Part shown: positions 8,354 through 18,491 of the stretch, piece by piece
Layout: each line of letters begins with the position of its first letter
How positions within the stretch are numbered: position 1 is the stretch's first letter
Assembly: GCF_000375405.1 (NCBI RefSeq)
Contig: NZ_AQWS01000004.1
Coordinates: 1 to 64,000 of the forward strand
Direction of reading: 5' to 3'
From: Bacteroides propionicifaciens DSM 19291 = JCM 14649
GTDB taxonomy: Bacteria; Bacteroidota; Bacteroidia; Bacteroidales; Bacteroidaceae
Length of the DNA stretch: 64,000 nucleotides
The notes under the pieces: generated by a model
The model's database searches: none
What the model was told of the DNA's origin: nothing
What the model saw: the letters and a program-made list of their open reading frames with translations, nothing else
Made by a program: the position numbers and the translations under genes

Positions 8354-9697
8354 TTAACGTTTATCCAACGGAACATAACTGACTTCATCAAAAATAGAAC
8401 GATATGCCGGGCGAATAATTCGTTTGCCTTGGAAGTTCAACTCTTCGTTTCGGTGCGCACACCACCCCACAATACGAGCCATCGCAAATAGCGAAGTATA
8501 AATTTCGACAGGCAGTCCAATCATCTCGTAAATAAAGCCCGAATAGAAATCCACATTACTCGATACGGTTTTCCCATTATTTTTCACTCGTTCGAACGTA
8601 AGTATTCCACGATCTTCTAAAAGTTCTAAGAATGCAAATTCTTTTTCTTTTCCTTTCTCTCTCGCCAAATCTCTAGCAACATCTTTCAGAATTACGGCAC
8701 GAGGATCTGAGATAGTATAGACTGCATGACCAATGCCATAGATTAAGCCACTTTTATCGTAAGCTTCCTTCTTTAGCATCTTCTCGAAATAATCGTCTAT
8801 CTCTTGAGTATCTGTCCAGTCTTTGATGGTTTTCTGAAGGTGATGGAACATATCAACTACCTGAATATTTGATCCACCATGAAGCGGCCCCTTAAGAGAT
8901 CCTATTCCTGCAGCAATAGAAGAGTAGGTGTCAGTACCCGTCGAAGAGGTTACACGAACCGAGAATGTGGAGTTATTACCTCCTCCGTGCTCTGCATGAA
9001 CAATCAGTAATAAGTCCAACATTTTGGCATCTAGGCGAGTATAATCGCGTTTTAGCATATACAGAAAGTTCTCTGCAAAGCTTAACTTTTTGCGAGGGTG
9101 GCGAATATGTAAAGAACGACCAAAAGTAGCATGCCTAAACATATTAAACGCGTATGCAATTATCGTAGGAATTTTAGCTAATAAATCAATACTCTGACGC
9201 ATCAAATTATCACGAGAAGTATCATCGGGGTTGGGATCAAACGTATACAATTCCAATACACTACGTGCTAATATATTCATTACATTAGACCCTTCGAGCT
9301 CAATGATATTCATTAGTGTGGTGTGCTCCAACGTTGCATTCCGATGAATCAGGCGTTTGAAACTTTGTAATTCCTCCTTGTCGGGCAAATCACCCGAAAG
9401 TAGCAAATAAGCAATTTCCTCAAAACCAAAACGATTTTCTTTTATAGCAGCATTAGCCAAGTCTTCGACATTGTAGCCACGGTAGTAGAGTTTACCAGGG
9501 ACAGGTTTCAACCCGCCACCTTCAACTCTCTGGTAACCCACAACGTTTCCGATATTCGTAAGTCCAACCAGTACTCCCGTGCCGTCTTCGTTACGCAAGC
9601 CTCTTTTTACATCAAACTTGCTAAACAAGTCGTTGTCAATTTTGGAGGCTTCTTTCATCTTCTCCGACAGCTTATAAATTAAATATTCCTCTTTCAT
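8354..9697 (-). CDS. gltA: citrate synthase
   Basis: Condenses oxaloacetate and acetyl-CoA to citrate. The 447-aa protein carries the catalytic regions [12 protein letters not shown] (about residue 235) and [14 protein letters not shown] (about 322), plus the conserved Asp in the last third. It is longer than classical type I enzymes and fits the larger form common in Bacteroidetes. Its ATG overlaps the stop of icd by four bases (ATGA), so the two are translationally coupled. It is the last gene of acn-icd-gltA. Confidence 0.95.
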   Translation of the reverse strand: MKEEYLIYKLSEKMKEASKIDNDLFSKFDVKRGLRNEDGTGVLVGLTNIGNVVGYQRVEGGGLKPVPGKLYYRGYNVEDLANAAIKENRFGFEEIAYLLLSGDLPDKEELQSFKRLIHRNATLEHTTLMNIIELEGSNVMNILARSVLELYTFDPNPDDTSRDNLMRQSIDLLAKIPTIIAYAFNMFRHATFGRSLHIRHPRKKLSFAENFLYMLKRDYTRLDAKMLDLLLIVHAEHGGGNNSTFSVRVTSSTGTDTYSSIAAGIGSLKGPLHGGSNIQVVDMFHHLQKTIKDWTDTQEIDDYFEKMLKKEAYDKSGLIYGIGHAVYTISDPRAVILKDVARDLAREKGKEKEFAFLELLEDRGILTFERVKNNGKTVSSNVDFYSGFIYEMIGLPVEIYTSLFAMARIVGWCAHRNEELNFQGKRIIRPAYRSIFDEVSYVPLDKR

Positions 9698-10899
9698 AAT
9701 TCATCTCTATTTTCATTTATAATCTGAACAAGTTCTTGTCCAAACTCCAAGGTACCCAAGGATTGTCCATCGGGCATAAATCTAGCCAAATCAGCGGTCG
9801 CCCTACCACTGCTAAAGCAGGTTTCTAAGGCTTGAGTGATTAATTCAGCAGCTTCCGTCCAACCCATATACTCAAGTTGCATCACGGCCGATAAAATAAT
9901 TGAGCTGGGGTTCACAATATTCTGTCCTGCAATATTAGGAGCAGTACCGTGTGTAGCCTCAAATATGGCATGTCCGCTATCGTAATTGATATTTGCTCCA
10001 GGAGCAATGCCTATCCCACCAACCATAGCTGCAAGTTGGTCTGAGATGTAATCACCGTTCAGATTTAAGGTGGCTATTACATCGTAATCTTGAGGTCTCA
10101 ATAAGGTATTTTGCAAGAAAGCATCTGCGATATTATCGTTAATTACAAGCTTACCTGATGCTATTGCGTCAGCAAACTCACACTGGGCAAGCTCATAACC
10201 CCATTTTTTAAATCCCCCTTCGGTATATTTCATAATATTACCCTTATGAACTAGAGTTACTCGCTTGAGGTCGTGCTCTAAAGCATACTTACAAGCTGCT
10301 CTAACCAATCGTTCGGTCCCTTCACGAGAGACAGGCTTAACGCCAAACGATGAGGTTTCAGGAAACCTTACCTTGGTTACTCCCAGTTCATTGTGAATAA
10401 AATCATAGAACTTTTTTGCTTCGGCAGTACCAGCTTCCCACTCAATACCAGCATAAATATCTTCGGTGTTTTCTCTGAATATATGCATATCCACCAAATC
10501 AGGACGTTTTAAGGGAGACTCAACCCCCTTAAACCAACGCACGGGTCGAAGACAAACATAAAGATCTAAGGTCTGTCGCAACATTACATTGAGCGAGCGA
10601 ATCCCCCCACCAACAGGTGTGGTTAGTGGTCCCTTAATCCCTACTAAATACTCATCAAAAGCATGTAGCGTCTCTTCAGGCAACCAAGAGCCTGTGGCGT
10701 TATAAGCCTTCTCGCCAGCCATAACCTCTTTCCACTCAATCTTTTTGGCTCCAGCATATGCTTTGTGAATTGCAGCATCCACTACGGCTTGCATAACAGG
10801 AGTAACTTCTACCCCTACACCATCTCCCATGATATAGGGTATAGTAACCTGATCGGGAACTAAAAGCTTACCTGGACTATCTATTTTAATCTTACTCAT
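9694..10899 (-). CDS. icd: isocitrate dehydrogenase, Escherichia-type
   Basis: Oxidises isocitrate to 2-oxoglutarate. The protein from the ATG at 10899 is 401 aa; an upstream start at 10938 would add 13 residues lying inside acn. Substrate-site motifs GGGIRSLNV (97-105) and [14 protein letters not shown] (141-154) are intact, and the conserved Ser102 equivalent is present. At the coenzyme site the pattern HGTAPNIAG has N322 and I323 where the E. coli NADP enzyme has Lys and Tyr, and A369 replaces another NADP-contact Tyr; Arg373 is kept. Coenzyme choice is therefore uncertain. Its ATG shares one base with the acn stop. Confidence 0.95.
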   Translation of the reverse strand: MSKIKIDSPGKLLVPDQVTIPYIMGDGVGVEVTPVMQAVVDAAIHKAYAGAKKIEWKEVMAGEKAYNATGSWLPEETLHAFDEYLVGIKGPLTTPVGGGIRSLNVMLRQTLDLYVCLRPVRWFKGVESPLKRPDLVDMHIFRENTEDIYAGIEWEAGTAEAKKFYDFIHNELGVTKVRFPETSSFGVKPVSREGTERLVRAACKYALEHDLKRVTLVHKGNIMKYTEGGFKKWGYELAQCEFADAIASGKLVINDNIADAFLQNTLLRPQDYDVIATLNLNGDYISDQLAAMVGGIGIAPGANINYDSGHAIFEATHGTAPNIAGQNIVNPSSIILSAVMQLEYMGWTEAAELITQALETCFSSGRATADLARFMPDGQSLGTLEFGQELVQIINENRDEL

Positions 10900-13145
10900 T
10901 ATTTCTTCGTATTTAAAGCCGAACCTGCACGGAACCACTCAATTTGTTGCTCATTATAAGTGTGACGAACCTCAAATTCATCTTTTGTACCATCAATATG
11001 GTGCGCCACAACCTTTAGGTTATGGTTTGGACTAAATGTTTTTAGACCAATTATTGAGATTTTATCTTTTTCTTGAATCTTATCGTAATCTGACGGATTA
11101 GCAAAAGTGATGGCTAGCATCCCCTGCTTTTTAAGGTTTGTTTCGTGAATCCGAGCAAAGCTTTTCACAAGTATCGCTTTAACCTCCAAGAAACGAGGCT
11201 CCATAGCTGCATGTTCACGACTTGACCCTTCACCATAATTTTCTTCAGCCACCACAATAGATGAGATTTTATGCTCTTTATACTGCTTTGCAGTAGCTGA
11301 TACACCCTCATAGGATTTTGTCAACTGATTCCATACCGAGTTGGCTTTGTCGTTAAAAGCATTGATTGCACCAATCAACAAGTTATCAGATATATTCTCC
11401 AAATGTCCTCGATAACGCAACCATGGACCAGCCATTGAGATATGATCAGTAGTACATTTACCCTTAGCTTTGATAAGTAGGGTTAAATCGTCATAATCTT
11501 TACCATCCCATGCAGGAAAAGGCTCAAGAAGCTGCAAACGTGTCGAAGTAGGACTAACAGAAATTTCTTTTTTAATATCCGTAGGTGCCGTAAAACCTGC
11601 TGAACCGTCTTCAAACCCTTTTGGCGGAAGCTCAAAACCAGCAGGCTCTTGAAGTTTAAGGCTTTGTCCATCAGCACTTTTTAGCTTATCAGTTAAAGGG
11701 TTGAAGGTTAAATCGCCCGCAATAGTCATTGCTGCAACAACCTCAGGAGAAGCTACAAAGGAGTGAGTATTTGGATTGCCATCAGCACGCTTGGCAAAGT
11801 TTCGATTAAAAGATGTGATAATAGAATTTTTTCGATTTGGGTCGTCAGAGTGACGTTTCCACTGTCCAATACAAGGACCGCAAGCATTAGCCATCACTGT
11901 TGCTCCTACTCCATCGAAAACGTCGAGCAGACCGTCACGCGCAATGGTAGCTCTAATCTTTTCTGAACCAGGATTAATCAAAAGCTCTGATCCTATACTT
12001 ATATTATGTGCTAATGCCTGCTTAATAACAGAAGCAGCGCGGGTTATATCTTCGTATGATGAGTTTGTACACGAACCAATTAAGCCAACTTCAAGCTTTT
12101 GAGGATAGCCATTCTCTTTGACCTTTTTGGCAAATTCAGAAATTGGAGTAGCCAAATCAGGTGTAAAAGGACCATTTATATGCGGTTCAACTCGTGACAA
12201 GTCGATTTCAATCACACGGTCATAATAGTGTTCAGGTGCTAACAGCACTTCTGGGTCTGCTTGCAAATCGGCCCTTACAACATCAGCCAGCTTCGCTATT
12301 TCTGTTCGCCCTGTAGCTTCGAGGTAAGTTTTCATCCGTTCATCATAAGGGAATAGCGAAGTAGTTGCACCAACTTCTGCACCCATATTGCAAATGGTGC
12401 CCTTACCTGTACAAGAAATCGTTTGGGTTCCCTCACCAAAATACTCTATAATAGCATTAGTTCCACCTTTTACGGTCAAAATCCCAGCGAGTTTTAAAAT
12501 CACATCTTTTGGTGAAGCCCATCCACTGAGCTTACCTGTTAGCTTCACACCAATAAGTTTGGGCATTTTAAGCTCCCACTCCGCACCAGTCATAACATCC
12601 ACTGCATCAGCTCCACCAACACCAATCGCAACCATACCCAAACCACCAGCATTGGGGGTGTGTGAGTCTGTCCCAATCATCATTCCTCCAGGGAAGGCGT
12701 AGTTTTCGAGCACAATTTGATGAATTATCCCTGAACCTGGTGCCCAAAAACCAATACCATATCGAGAAGAGACATCCCTAAGAAAATCATAAACCTCACC
12801 ATTAGTGGTTTGAGCTGTTGATAAGTCTTCTTTTGCCCCTTGATAAGCTTGAATAAGATGATCGCAATGAACAGTAGAAGGCACTTGCACCTTATCCATA
12901 CCAGCATTCATAAATTGCAATAAAGCCATTTGTGCTGTAGCGTCTTGCATAGCCACACGGTCGGGTCGGAAATTGACATAGTCTCCTCCCCGCTCAAACG
13001 ACTTCACATGCTGGCTATCGTAAAGATGTCCATATAATATTTTCTCCGACAAAGTCAACGGACGTTTCAAAAGCAGCTTGATTTCAGCAATCTTTTTTGG
13101 ATATTCTTTGTAGAAATCTTGTATCATCTCGATATCATGTACCAT
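10899..13145 (-). CDS. acnA: aconitate hydratase
   Basis: Converts citrate to isocitrate. With the start at 13145 (MVHDIEM) the protein is 748 aa, normal for the mitochondrial-type aconitases of this phylum; a longer frame reaching 13256 adds 37 residues of low-complexity sequence and is rejected. The three cluster-binding cysteines are C359 (GSCTNSS), C422 and C425 (NACGPCIG). GTDSHTPN (158-165) and SSREHAA near the C-terminus are active-site motifs. First gene of the acn-icd-gltA operon, which carries the oxidative arm to 2-oxoglutarate for glutamate synthesis. Confidence 0.95.
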   Translation of the reverse strand: MVHDIEMIQDFYKEYPKKIAEIKLLLKRPLTLSEKILYGHLYDSQHVKSFERGGDYVNFRPDRVAMQDATAQMALLQFMNAGMDKVQVPSTVHCDHLIQAYQGAKEDLSTAQTTNGEVYDFLRDVSSRYGIGFWAPGSGIIHQIVLENYAFPGGMMIGTDSHTPNAGGLGMVAIGVGGADAVDVMTGAEWELKMPKLIGVKLTGKLSGWASPKDVILKLAGILTVKGGTNAIIEYFGEGTQTISCTGKGTICNMGAEVGATTSLFPYDERMKTYLEATGRTEIAKLADVVRADLQADPEVLLAPEHYYDRVIEIDLSRVEPHINGPFTPDLATPISEFAKKVKENGYPQKLEVGLIGSCTNSSYEDITRAASVIKQALAHNISIGSELLINPGSEKIRATIARDGLLDVFDGVGATVMANACGPCIGQWKRHSDDPNRKNSIITSFNRNFAKRADGNPNTHSFVASPEVVAAMTIAGDLTFNPLTDKLKSADGQSLKLQEPAGFELPPKGFEDGSAGFTAPTDIKKEISVSPTSTRLQLLEPFPAWDGKDYDDLTLLIKAKGKCTTDHISMAGPWLRYRGHLENISDNLLIGAINAFNDKANSVWNQLTKSYEGVSATAKQYKEHKISSIVVAEENYGEGSSREHAAMEPRFLEVKAILVKSFARIHETNLKKQGMLAITFANPSDYDKIQEKDKISIIGLKTFSPNHNLKVVAHHIDGTKDEFEVRHTYNEQQIEWFRAGSALNTKK

Positions 13146-13254
13146 ATGCTCAAGGATTTTAAAGTTATAAATTAATAAGGATGTCTCTCTATGAAAAACA
13201 CTTATGCGAGGTAGAAAGTTGAAAAGATAATAATTAATGTTGAAATAAAGCAAC

Positions 13255-13289
13255 AAAAAAGCAGATAAGCTTTATTTTGCTTACCTGCT
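13255..13289 (-). terminator. intrinsic terminator after the acyl-ACP thioesterase gene
   Basis: On the minus strand an 11-bp stem AGCAGGTAAGC/GCTTATCTGCT (one G-T pair) with an 8-base loop is followed by six T. It separates the thioesterase gene from acn. Confidence 0.8.
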
Positions 13290-13322
13290 CATATACAAAT
13301 GGATAACTATTAATTATATATA

Positions 13323-14069
13323 CTAAGAATTGAATACCATCTTAGATCTACAAACTATTTGGTCACCGTTTCTTTTAATTTCTATAGCGTATTCAGATGG
13401 AGTTAATTCATCAACATAAAAACTCAATTCATCGTTATAATAACTTTCGGCTACATAGGCCATTTCAAAGCGTCTAATCCCTTTCTTGTATTTCTCTAGA
13501 GGAAACAGGTCGAGAATATGCTCAATATAGCGTATACTGTTAACGTGTCCGTTAATGTCAATATCAGTATATTTGGCAAGCATCTTAGCTACTGGCTCTT
13601 GAGAAGTCACTTTGATTCTTGAAGGCTTCTCTATTGGACAATCTTTTTCTACAATATATTCACTTATATCACCACCATGGAGTTCGATAAGATTGGCTGG
13701 TTTACGGGTTGACAGGTTTATCATAGCCCAAACCGATCGAGCATAACCAATAGGTCGGTTGTCTTTATCTAAAATAGCATAGTTACGATCTGTAAATAAG
13801 CGATAAACATTTTCCACCCAAGTTTCAATGGTGAATTCCTCATATTGGTTGGGCAAGTCTTCGAGTTCTATGGCCAAACGCGACAATACCCAAGTATAAT
13901 TGTCTTCGTTGAGTTTAGCAATACCAAATCCACGATCGGACGAGTGAAAACCTGCACAGTTAAGCAGGTGATTCCCTAGTATTCCTAACGTTAATTTACC
14001 CTCAAAGTCTACATGGAAAGGCTCAGCTACATAGGAGTAGCGCCCAATTTGGTTATCTTGATCCGTCAT
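13323..14069 (-). CDS. acyl-ACP thioesterase (FAT family)
   Basis: Releases free fatty acids from acyl carrier protein. The 248-aa protein has two hotdog domains: residues about 10-135 (with RGFGIAKLNEDNYTWVLSRL) and 150-248. The second holds the pattern DINGHVNSIRYIEHILD, whose Asn and His match the catalytic residues of plant and bacterial FatA/FatB-type enzymes. It is transcribed alone, divergent from the FKBP gene. Chain-length preference cannot be read from sequence. Confidence 0.9.
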   Translation of the reverse strand: MTDQDNQIGRYSYVAEPFHVDFEGKLTLGILGNHLLNCAGFHSSDRGFGIAKLNEDNYTWVLSRLAIELEDLPNQYEEFTIETWVENVYRLFTDRNYAILDKDNRPIGYARSVWAMINLSTRKPANLIELHGGDISEYIVEKDCPIEKPSRIKVTSQEPVAKMLAKYTDIDINGHVNSIRYIEHILDLFPLEKYKKGIRRFEMAYVAESYYNDELSFYVDELTPSEYAIEIKRNGDQIVCRSKMVFNS

Positions 14070-14085
14070 ATCTATTCTTTTTTTG

Positions 14086-14093
14086 CAAAACTA
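14086..14093 (-). promoter_or_regulatory. -7 element for the acyl-ACP thioesterase
   Basis: The minus strand reads TAGTTTTG, matching TAnnTTTG, 17 bases before the start codon, which leaves a very short leader. Confidence 0.5.
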
Positions 14094-14225
14094 AGGTACT
14101 TCAATTTGAATACCTAACACTTCAGATTGATAAATATAATTTATTTAATTTACTTATTCTGGTCAATGTAGTATATATGTAAGTTAAATCTTCTTTCAAT
14201 AGGACAGCTATCCTGAAAAAATTAA

Positions 14226-14233
14226 TATCTTTG
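14226..14233 (+). promoter_or_regulatory. -7 element for the FKBP-type isomerase
   Basis: TATCTTTG, a full consensus match, 60 bases before the ATG at 14293. Confidence 0.6.
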
Positions 14234-14292
14234 CTCAATTAAATTACACGCAAATTAAAGCGTATAGTATTCATACTAAAGATTTTTATACA

Positions 14293-14910
14293 ATGGCAAT
14301 TTCTGATAATAAGTATATTACTGTAGCCTATAAATTATATAGCCTAGAAGACGGTGATAAAGAGTTAATTGAAGAAGCAACAGCAGAACGTCCTTTTCAG
14401 TTTATTTCTGATTTAGGAACAACTCTTCCAGCCTTCGAAAGAGGTGTAAAAGAGCTTGCTCAAGGTGAGAAATTCAACCTTACTCTAACTAAAGACGAAG
14501 CTTATGGTGACTACAACGACGAATACGTGTTGGAACTACCAAAAGAGATGTTTGAAGTAGATGGCCATTTTGATAATGAGCATATTTTTGAAGGTAATGT
14601 TGTTCCTCTTATGGATGAAGACGGACGTACTCTAAACGGTACTGTTGTTGAAATCAAAGACGATATGGTTATCATGGACATGAATCACCCACTAGCTGGT
14701 AGTGATATCGTGTTTGACGGCTATGTTGTTGAAAACAGACCTGCTACAAATGAAGAAATTCAAGGCATGGTTAACATGATTACTGGCGAAGGTGAAGGAT
14801 GCGGATGTGGCTCAGGTGGTGGCTGCGGATCGGACGACGAAGGCAGTTGTGGCTGTGGATCAAATGATTCAGGTTGCGACGGTGGTTGTGGTAGCGGTTG
14901 CGGTTGCTAA
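14293..14910 (+). CDS. SlyD-like FKBP peptidyl-prolyl isomerase with Cys/Gly-rich tail
   Basis: Folding helper predicted to isomerise X-Pro bonds. Residues about 5-72 and 128-150 form the FKBP fold and 73-127 look like the inserted chaperone flap of SlyD (ELPKEMF region). Residues 165-205 are a tail of Gly, Ser, Asp and nine Cys (170, 172, 178, 186, 188, 195, 199, 203, 205), mostly as CGC and GCG steps. E. coli SlyD binds nickel and other metals through a His/Cys-rich tail, so metal binding is likely, but this tail has no His. No signal peptide is seen, so it is cytoplasmic. Confidence 0.93.
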   Translation: MAISDNKYITVAYKLYSLEDGDKELIEEATAERPFQFISDLGTTLPAFERGVKELAQGEKFNLTLTKDEAYGDYNDEYVLELPKEMFEVDGHFDNEHIFEGNVVPLMDEDGRTLNGTVVEIKDDMVIMDMNHPLAGSDIVFDGYVVENRPATNEEIQGMVNMITGEGEGCGCGSGGGCGSDDEGSCGCGSNDSGCDGGCGSGCGC

Positions 14911-14945
14911 TAAACTACACGGTTCATACTTCAGAATGAAGACAA

Positions 14946-14981
14946 AAAACAGCAGTTATAGACATCTATAACTGCTGTTTT
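14946..14981. terminator. bidirectional terminator between the FKBP and CyuA-like genes
   Basis: Stem AAAACAGCAGTTATA/TATAACTGCTGTTTT (15 bp) around a 6-base loop, with A and T runs on either side, between convergent genes. Confidence 0.85.
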
Positions 14982-15001
14982 CGTATTTATATAGCAGGAC
15001 A

Positions 15002-16288
15002 CTACTTTGTTTTGTGTGTCATAATATCAAGTACAACTTTATCCGTTTCGAGCATACCCGAAGATCCAATTCTTGTTAGATTACGGATGGTCTGGTTTAC
15101 ATCGGCATCAATTATCCCCTCTGCGGAAGTTGCCGACTTGCCTTCCATAGCCATCATAGCAGAAAGTATTGCTGTAGATACACCCGTAGCAACTTTCATC
15201 GAGCAGCTAGGCTTAGCCCCATCACAAAGCATTCCTGTTATGTTGGCAATCATATTTTGGGTTGCATAGCTGATTTCTTTGTAACCACCACCCATCAAAT
15301 AGGTAATACCACAACTTGCCCCAGTTGCCGCCACAACACAACCACAAAGTGCAGACAGCCTGCCTAAACTCTGTTTTATATATATAGCGGTCAAATGACT
15401 CAAGATAAGAGCTCGAGCAAGTTCTTCTTTACTCTTGTTTTGCTCTTGGGCATAAATAACAATAGGCAGTGTGGCAGATATTCCTTGATTACCACTTCCC
15501 GAATTACTCATCACCGTAACCATTGCGCCCGACATTCGAGCATCACAAGCCGCTGAGGTATAGGATAGAGCTTTAGTATAAATACTATCACCCAGTAAAT
15601 TATGCTGACTACCCATCAAAAGCATCTTGCCGATAGAGTGCCCATAGTTTTGACTGAAAGCTTCTTGAGCAGCTTGTTTGTTGAGTGTTGCTGCCTCCAA
15701 GATAAATTCAAGTTCAGCAAAAGGGGCCGTTGTTGCAAACTCATAAATCCTTTCTAGGGTAAGTTCAACCTCTTGCCCAAAATCACCTTGCAAGCAAGTC
15801 TTTTCTTGATTAAGAAGTTCAACTCCATTTTTAGCTAAATAGATAAAATGCGTATGTTGTCCTGAAATTATAGCCTCAACCACATCGGTTTCATTTTTTG
15901 CATGAACCTCAATATAAAGTTTGTCACAAGCCTCTGCTTTAAGTTGAATGCGAATCTGGGTCTCTACTAAATATTGATGTGCAGCTTCAACGGCAGAGGA
16001 AGTAGTTTGTTTTAAAACTTCCAGACCCAAAGAAGATTCACCTATGGTTGCCCCTAAAGCCACAGCCATGGGTAAACCTATCTCTTGTGTTCCAGGTATT
16101 CCTACTCCCATAGCATTTTTTAGCATATTGGCACTTAAGTAAACATCAATATGGGTTGGCAAGCTTCCGAGTTCCTCTGTAGCCTTGGCCACGCAAAGAG
16201 CCACTGCAATGGGTTCTGTGCAACCAATAGCAGGGACAACTTCTCTTTTAATGAGTTCAACAATCTTAATTCTATCTTCTTGTTTCAT
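15002..16288 (-). CDS. CyuA/UPF0597-family L-cysteine desulfidase-like protein
   Basis: Member of the serine dehydratase alpha-like family that includes the cysteine desulfidase CyuA and YhaM. The 428-aa protein begins with the family hallmark VVPAIGCTEPIAVAL (Cys24). Conserved cysteines also occur in SALCGCVV, GASCGIT and GMLCDGAKPSCSMKV, which are candidates for an oxygen-sensitive iron-sulfur cluster. Relatives break down cysteine to pyruvate, ammonia and sulfide; the substrate here is inference. Transcribed alone, with its own promoter. Confidence 0.88.
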   Translation of the reverse strand: MKQEDRIKIVELIKREVVPAIGCTEPIAVALCVAKATEELGSLPTHIDVYLSANMLKNAMGVGIPGTQEIGLPMAVALGATIGESSLGLEVLKQTTSSAVEAAHQYLVETQIRIQLKAEACDKLYIEVHAKNETDVVEAIISGQHTHFIYLAKNGVELLNQEKTCLQGDFGQEVELTLERIYEFATTAPFAELEFILEAATLNKQAAQEAFSQNYGHSIGKMLLMGSQHNLLGDSIYTKALSYTSAACDARMSGAMVTVMSNSGSGNQGISATLPIVIYAQEQNKSKEELARALILSHLTAIYIKQSLGRLSALCGCVVAATGASCGITYLMGGGYKEISYATQNMIANITGMLCDGAKPSCSMKVATGVSTAILSAMMAMEGKSATSAEGIIDADVNQTIRNLTRIGSSGMLETDKVVLDIMTHKTK

Positions 16289-16308
16289 AAAGTTTCATTA
16301 GGTATGAG

Positions 16309-16316
16309 CAAATATA
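16309..16316 (-). promoter_or_regulatory. -7 element for the CyuA-like gene
   Basis: The minus strand reads TATATTTG, a full match to TAnnTTTG, 21 bases before the start codon. Confidence 0.5.
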
Positions 16317-16442
16317 ACAAATTAAAATGCAATATTACTGTAGTTTAGCAAGTATACAAAAAGCCAAACAACGGTAATAAATAGTCTATAATTAAGAAAA
16401 TATGCCTCCTTAAGCATTTAAGGATTAGTTTTTTAATCCATT

Positions 16443-16475
16443 TTTGTGTAATAATAAAAATGAGCGTTACCTTTG
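16443..16475 (+). promoter_or_regulatory. promoter of the PCMD lipoprotein operon
   Basis: TTG at 16444-16446 and TACCTTTG at 16468-16475 with a 21-base spacer, both consensus. The start at 16473 used by the longest frame lies inside the -7 element, which favours the ATG at 16506. Confidence 0.65.
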
Positions 16476-16505
16476 AAGCTTAAATATATTAATAAGAGCT
16501 TATTT

Positions 16506-17645
16506 ATGAAAATTTTTCGAACACTCTTAAGCCTGTTTTCACTAGTGATATTATCTAGTTGTATACAGAGCGAAGATCCTAATGCAGAAGCAGATATTCT
16601 GTCGTGTACTGTAGAGGAACCAGATATTACGAGTACAACTCCATTTATAAATGATAGTGAGCAAGGAAAGTACAGTGTAACGATCTTAGTATACGAAGAC
16701 ACTGATGTCACTCAAATTACACCACTTTTTACACTAACTCCTGGGGCTACAATAGAGCCAGCTAGTGGAGTGACACAAAACTTTACTGAACCAATTATTT
16801 ATACAGTAACCTCTGAAGACAAAAAATGGAAGAAGAGATATAGTGTAGCTGTTATCGACGCTGAACTTCCACTTAAATATTCTTTTGAGCATCTTCTTAA
16901 AGGTGAAAAAGAAAAGTTCGACACATTCATAGAGCTAGACAGAGGATACCAAATCATGCAATGGGCAAGTGGTAACGGTGGCTATTCAATTACTGGAGCG
17001 GGTAAAAAGCCCTCTGATTACCCTACAGTGCAAAGCACAGGAGGAGTTACGGGTATGTGCGCAAAACTAGAGACTAGAAGTACTGGATTCTTTGGTGCTA
17101 GCGTAGGTATGCCTATCGCTGCAGGAAATCTTTTTATTGGGCAGTTTAATGTTATTGATGCCGTCAACAATGCTTTGGCAGCAACTCGATTTGGATTACC
17201 ATTCACAAAACATCCTGTAGCAATTAAAGGCTACTATAAGTATGCTCCAGGAAAAACCTATAAAGAGAATGGCAAAACAAAGCCTAACGTTACTGATGAA
17301 GCGGATATCTATGCTGTATTCTACGAATCAGATGAAGAAACTCCTACGCTAAATGGAAGTAACTCGTTAACAGATCCTAAGATTATAGCTCTAGCTAGGC
17401 CCGAAAAAATTGACCCAGTAAGCGAGTGGACAGAGTTTTACTACGACTTTAAGTTTAAAGAGGGCAAGACTATTGATCCCGATAAACTAGCACGTGGAGT
17501 CTACAAAATTGCCTTAGTCTTCAGTTCAAGTAAGAACGGTGCTTGGTTTAATGGAGCAGTTGGTAGTACACTCTATATCGATGAAGTTGAATTAATCGTA
17601 CAAGAGAACCAAAAAAAAGAAGATAGTATTAACACCCTCAAATAG
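16506..17645 (+). CDS. PCMD-domain surface lipoprotein
   Basis: Predicted outer-membrane lipoprotein of 379 aa. The signal peptide ends in the lipobox LSSC, with Cys19 followed by acidic residues, as in lipoproteins sent to the Bacteroides surface. An Ig-like/DUF5018-type segment follows (about 35-120, with the pattern GVTQNFTEPIIYTVTSEDKKWKK), then a PCMD-type domain (about 130-370, putative carbohydrate metabolism). The DUF5018-PCMD arrangement is shared with the lipoprotein at 19633. It lies 5 bases before a beta-barrel gene. Binding of a glycan or other ligand is inference only. Confidence 0.85.
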   Translation: MKIFRTLLSLFSLVILSSCIQSEDPNAEADILSCTVEEPDITSTTPFINDSEQGKYSVTILVYEDTDVTQITPLFTLTPGATIEPASGVTQNFTEPIIYTVTSEDKKWKKRYSVAVIDAELPLKYSFEHLLKGEKEKFDTFIELDRGYQIMQWASGNGGYSITGAGKKPSDYPTVQSTGGVTGMCAKLETRSTGFFGASVGMPIAAGNLFIGQFNVIDAVNNALAATRFGLPFTKHPVAIKGYYKYAPGKTYKENGKTKPNVTDEADIYAVFYESDEETPTLNGSNSLTDPKIIALARPEKIDPVSEWTEFYYDFKFKEGKTIDPDKLARGVYKIALVFSSSKNGAWFNGAVGSTLYIDEVELIVQENQKKEDSINTLK

Positions 17646-17650
17646 AAAAA

Positions 17651-18433
17651 ATGAAATTAACAAAGAATATACTTGTGTTAGTAATGCTGATTAGCTCAGT
17701 ATCGGTTCTAGCACAATCGGACAGAAACAGAGGGATTATTTGGTCATCACTAAGAGGACTAGAATATGAAGTTAAAGCTGGTATCAATATCGGTGGTGCT
17801 TCACCAATTCCTTTACCTTCTGAAATTAGAAAAATAGACTCGTACCGTCCCGACTTAGCACTCTCGTTAGGAGCAGAAGTATCTAAATGGTTTGGAGTTA
17901 AAGAACAATACGGATTTATCTTCGGTCTAACCATTGAATCAAAGTCAATGCGAACAGATGCTCAGGTTAAAAACTACGGCATGAAGATTATTGGTAACGG
18001 TGGTGAAGAAGTTTCAGGACAATGGACTGGTAATGTAGTTACCAAGTTCAGAACCTCAAACCTAACACTTCCCCTACTCTTTGGTTACAAGGTATCAAAC
18101 CGTGTTAATCTAAAAGTGGGACCTTACTTCTCTTATGTACTAGAGCGAGATTTCTCTGGCCATGTTTACGATGGCTATCTTCGTGAGGGAGATCCTACTG
18201 GGCCTAAGGTTGTCTACGAAGGCGAGAATAAAGCGACCTACGACTTTTCTAAAGACCTACGTAAGTTTCAATGGGGTCTAAGATTAGGAACAGAATGGAG
18301 AGCATTCAAGCACCTCAATGTGTTTGCTGACTTGAACTGGGGACTGAATGATATCTTTAAGAAAGACTTCGACACAGTAACCTTTAGCATGTATCCCATT
18401 TATCTTAATGTAGGGTTTGGCTATGCGTTCTAA
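17651..18433 (+). CDS. outer-membrane beta-barrel protein
   Basis: 260-aa protein with a signal peptide (residues 1-21, ending VLAQ) and alternating hydrophobic/polar strands typical of 8- to 10-stranded barrels of the PorT/OmpW-like type common in Bacteroidetes. The C-terminus ends in an aromatic residue (GFGYAF), the usual signal for barrel assembly. It follows the PCMD lipoprotein by 5 bases in the same operon, so the two may act together in the outer membrane. The exact family is not certain. Confidence 0.85.
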   Translation: MKLTKNILVLVMLISSVSVLAQSDRNRGIIWSSLRGLEYEVKAGINIGGASPIPLPSEIRKIDSYRPDLALSLGAEVSKWFGVKEQYGFIFGLTIESKSMRTDAQVKNYGMKIIGNGGEEVSGQWTGNVVTKFRTSNLTLPLLFGYKVSNRVNLKVGPYFSYVLERDFSGHVYDGYLREGDPTGPKVVYEGENKATYDFSKDLRKFQWGLRLGTEWRAFKHLNVFADLNWGLNDIFKKDFDTVTFSMYPIYLNVGFGYAF

Positions 18434-18491
18434 TTCTCTCTAGAGATACATAGATAGTTAGTCCAAGACTACCTATTCAAATATACAAAAG

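Noticed and set aside
13146-13256. N-terminal extension of aconitase by 37 residues
   Set aside because: The extension is low-complexity, reaches into the thioesterase terminator and is absent from family proteins; MVHDIEM at 13145 fits the known start.
15012-15269. Plus-strand open frame inside the CyuA-like gene
   Set aside because: It is fully antisense to a conserved coding region, with the bias expected of a complementary frame.
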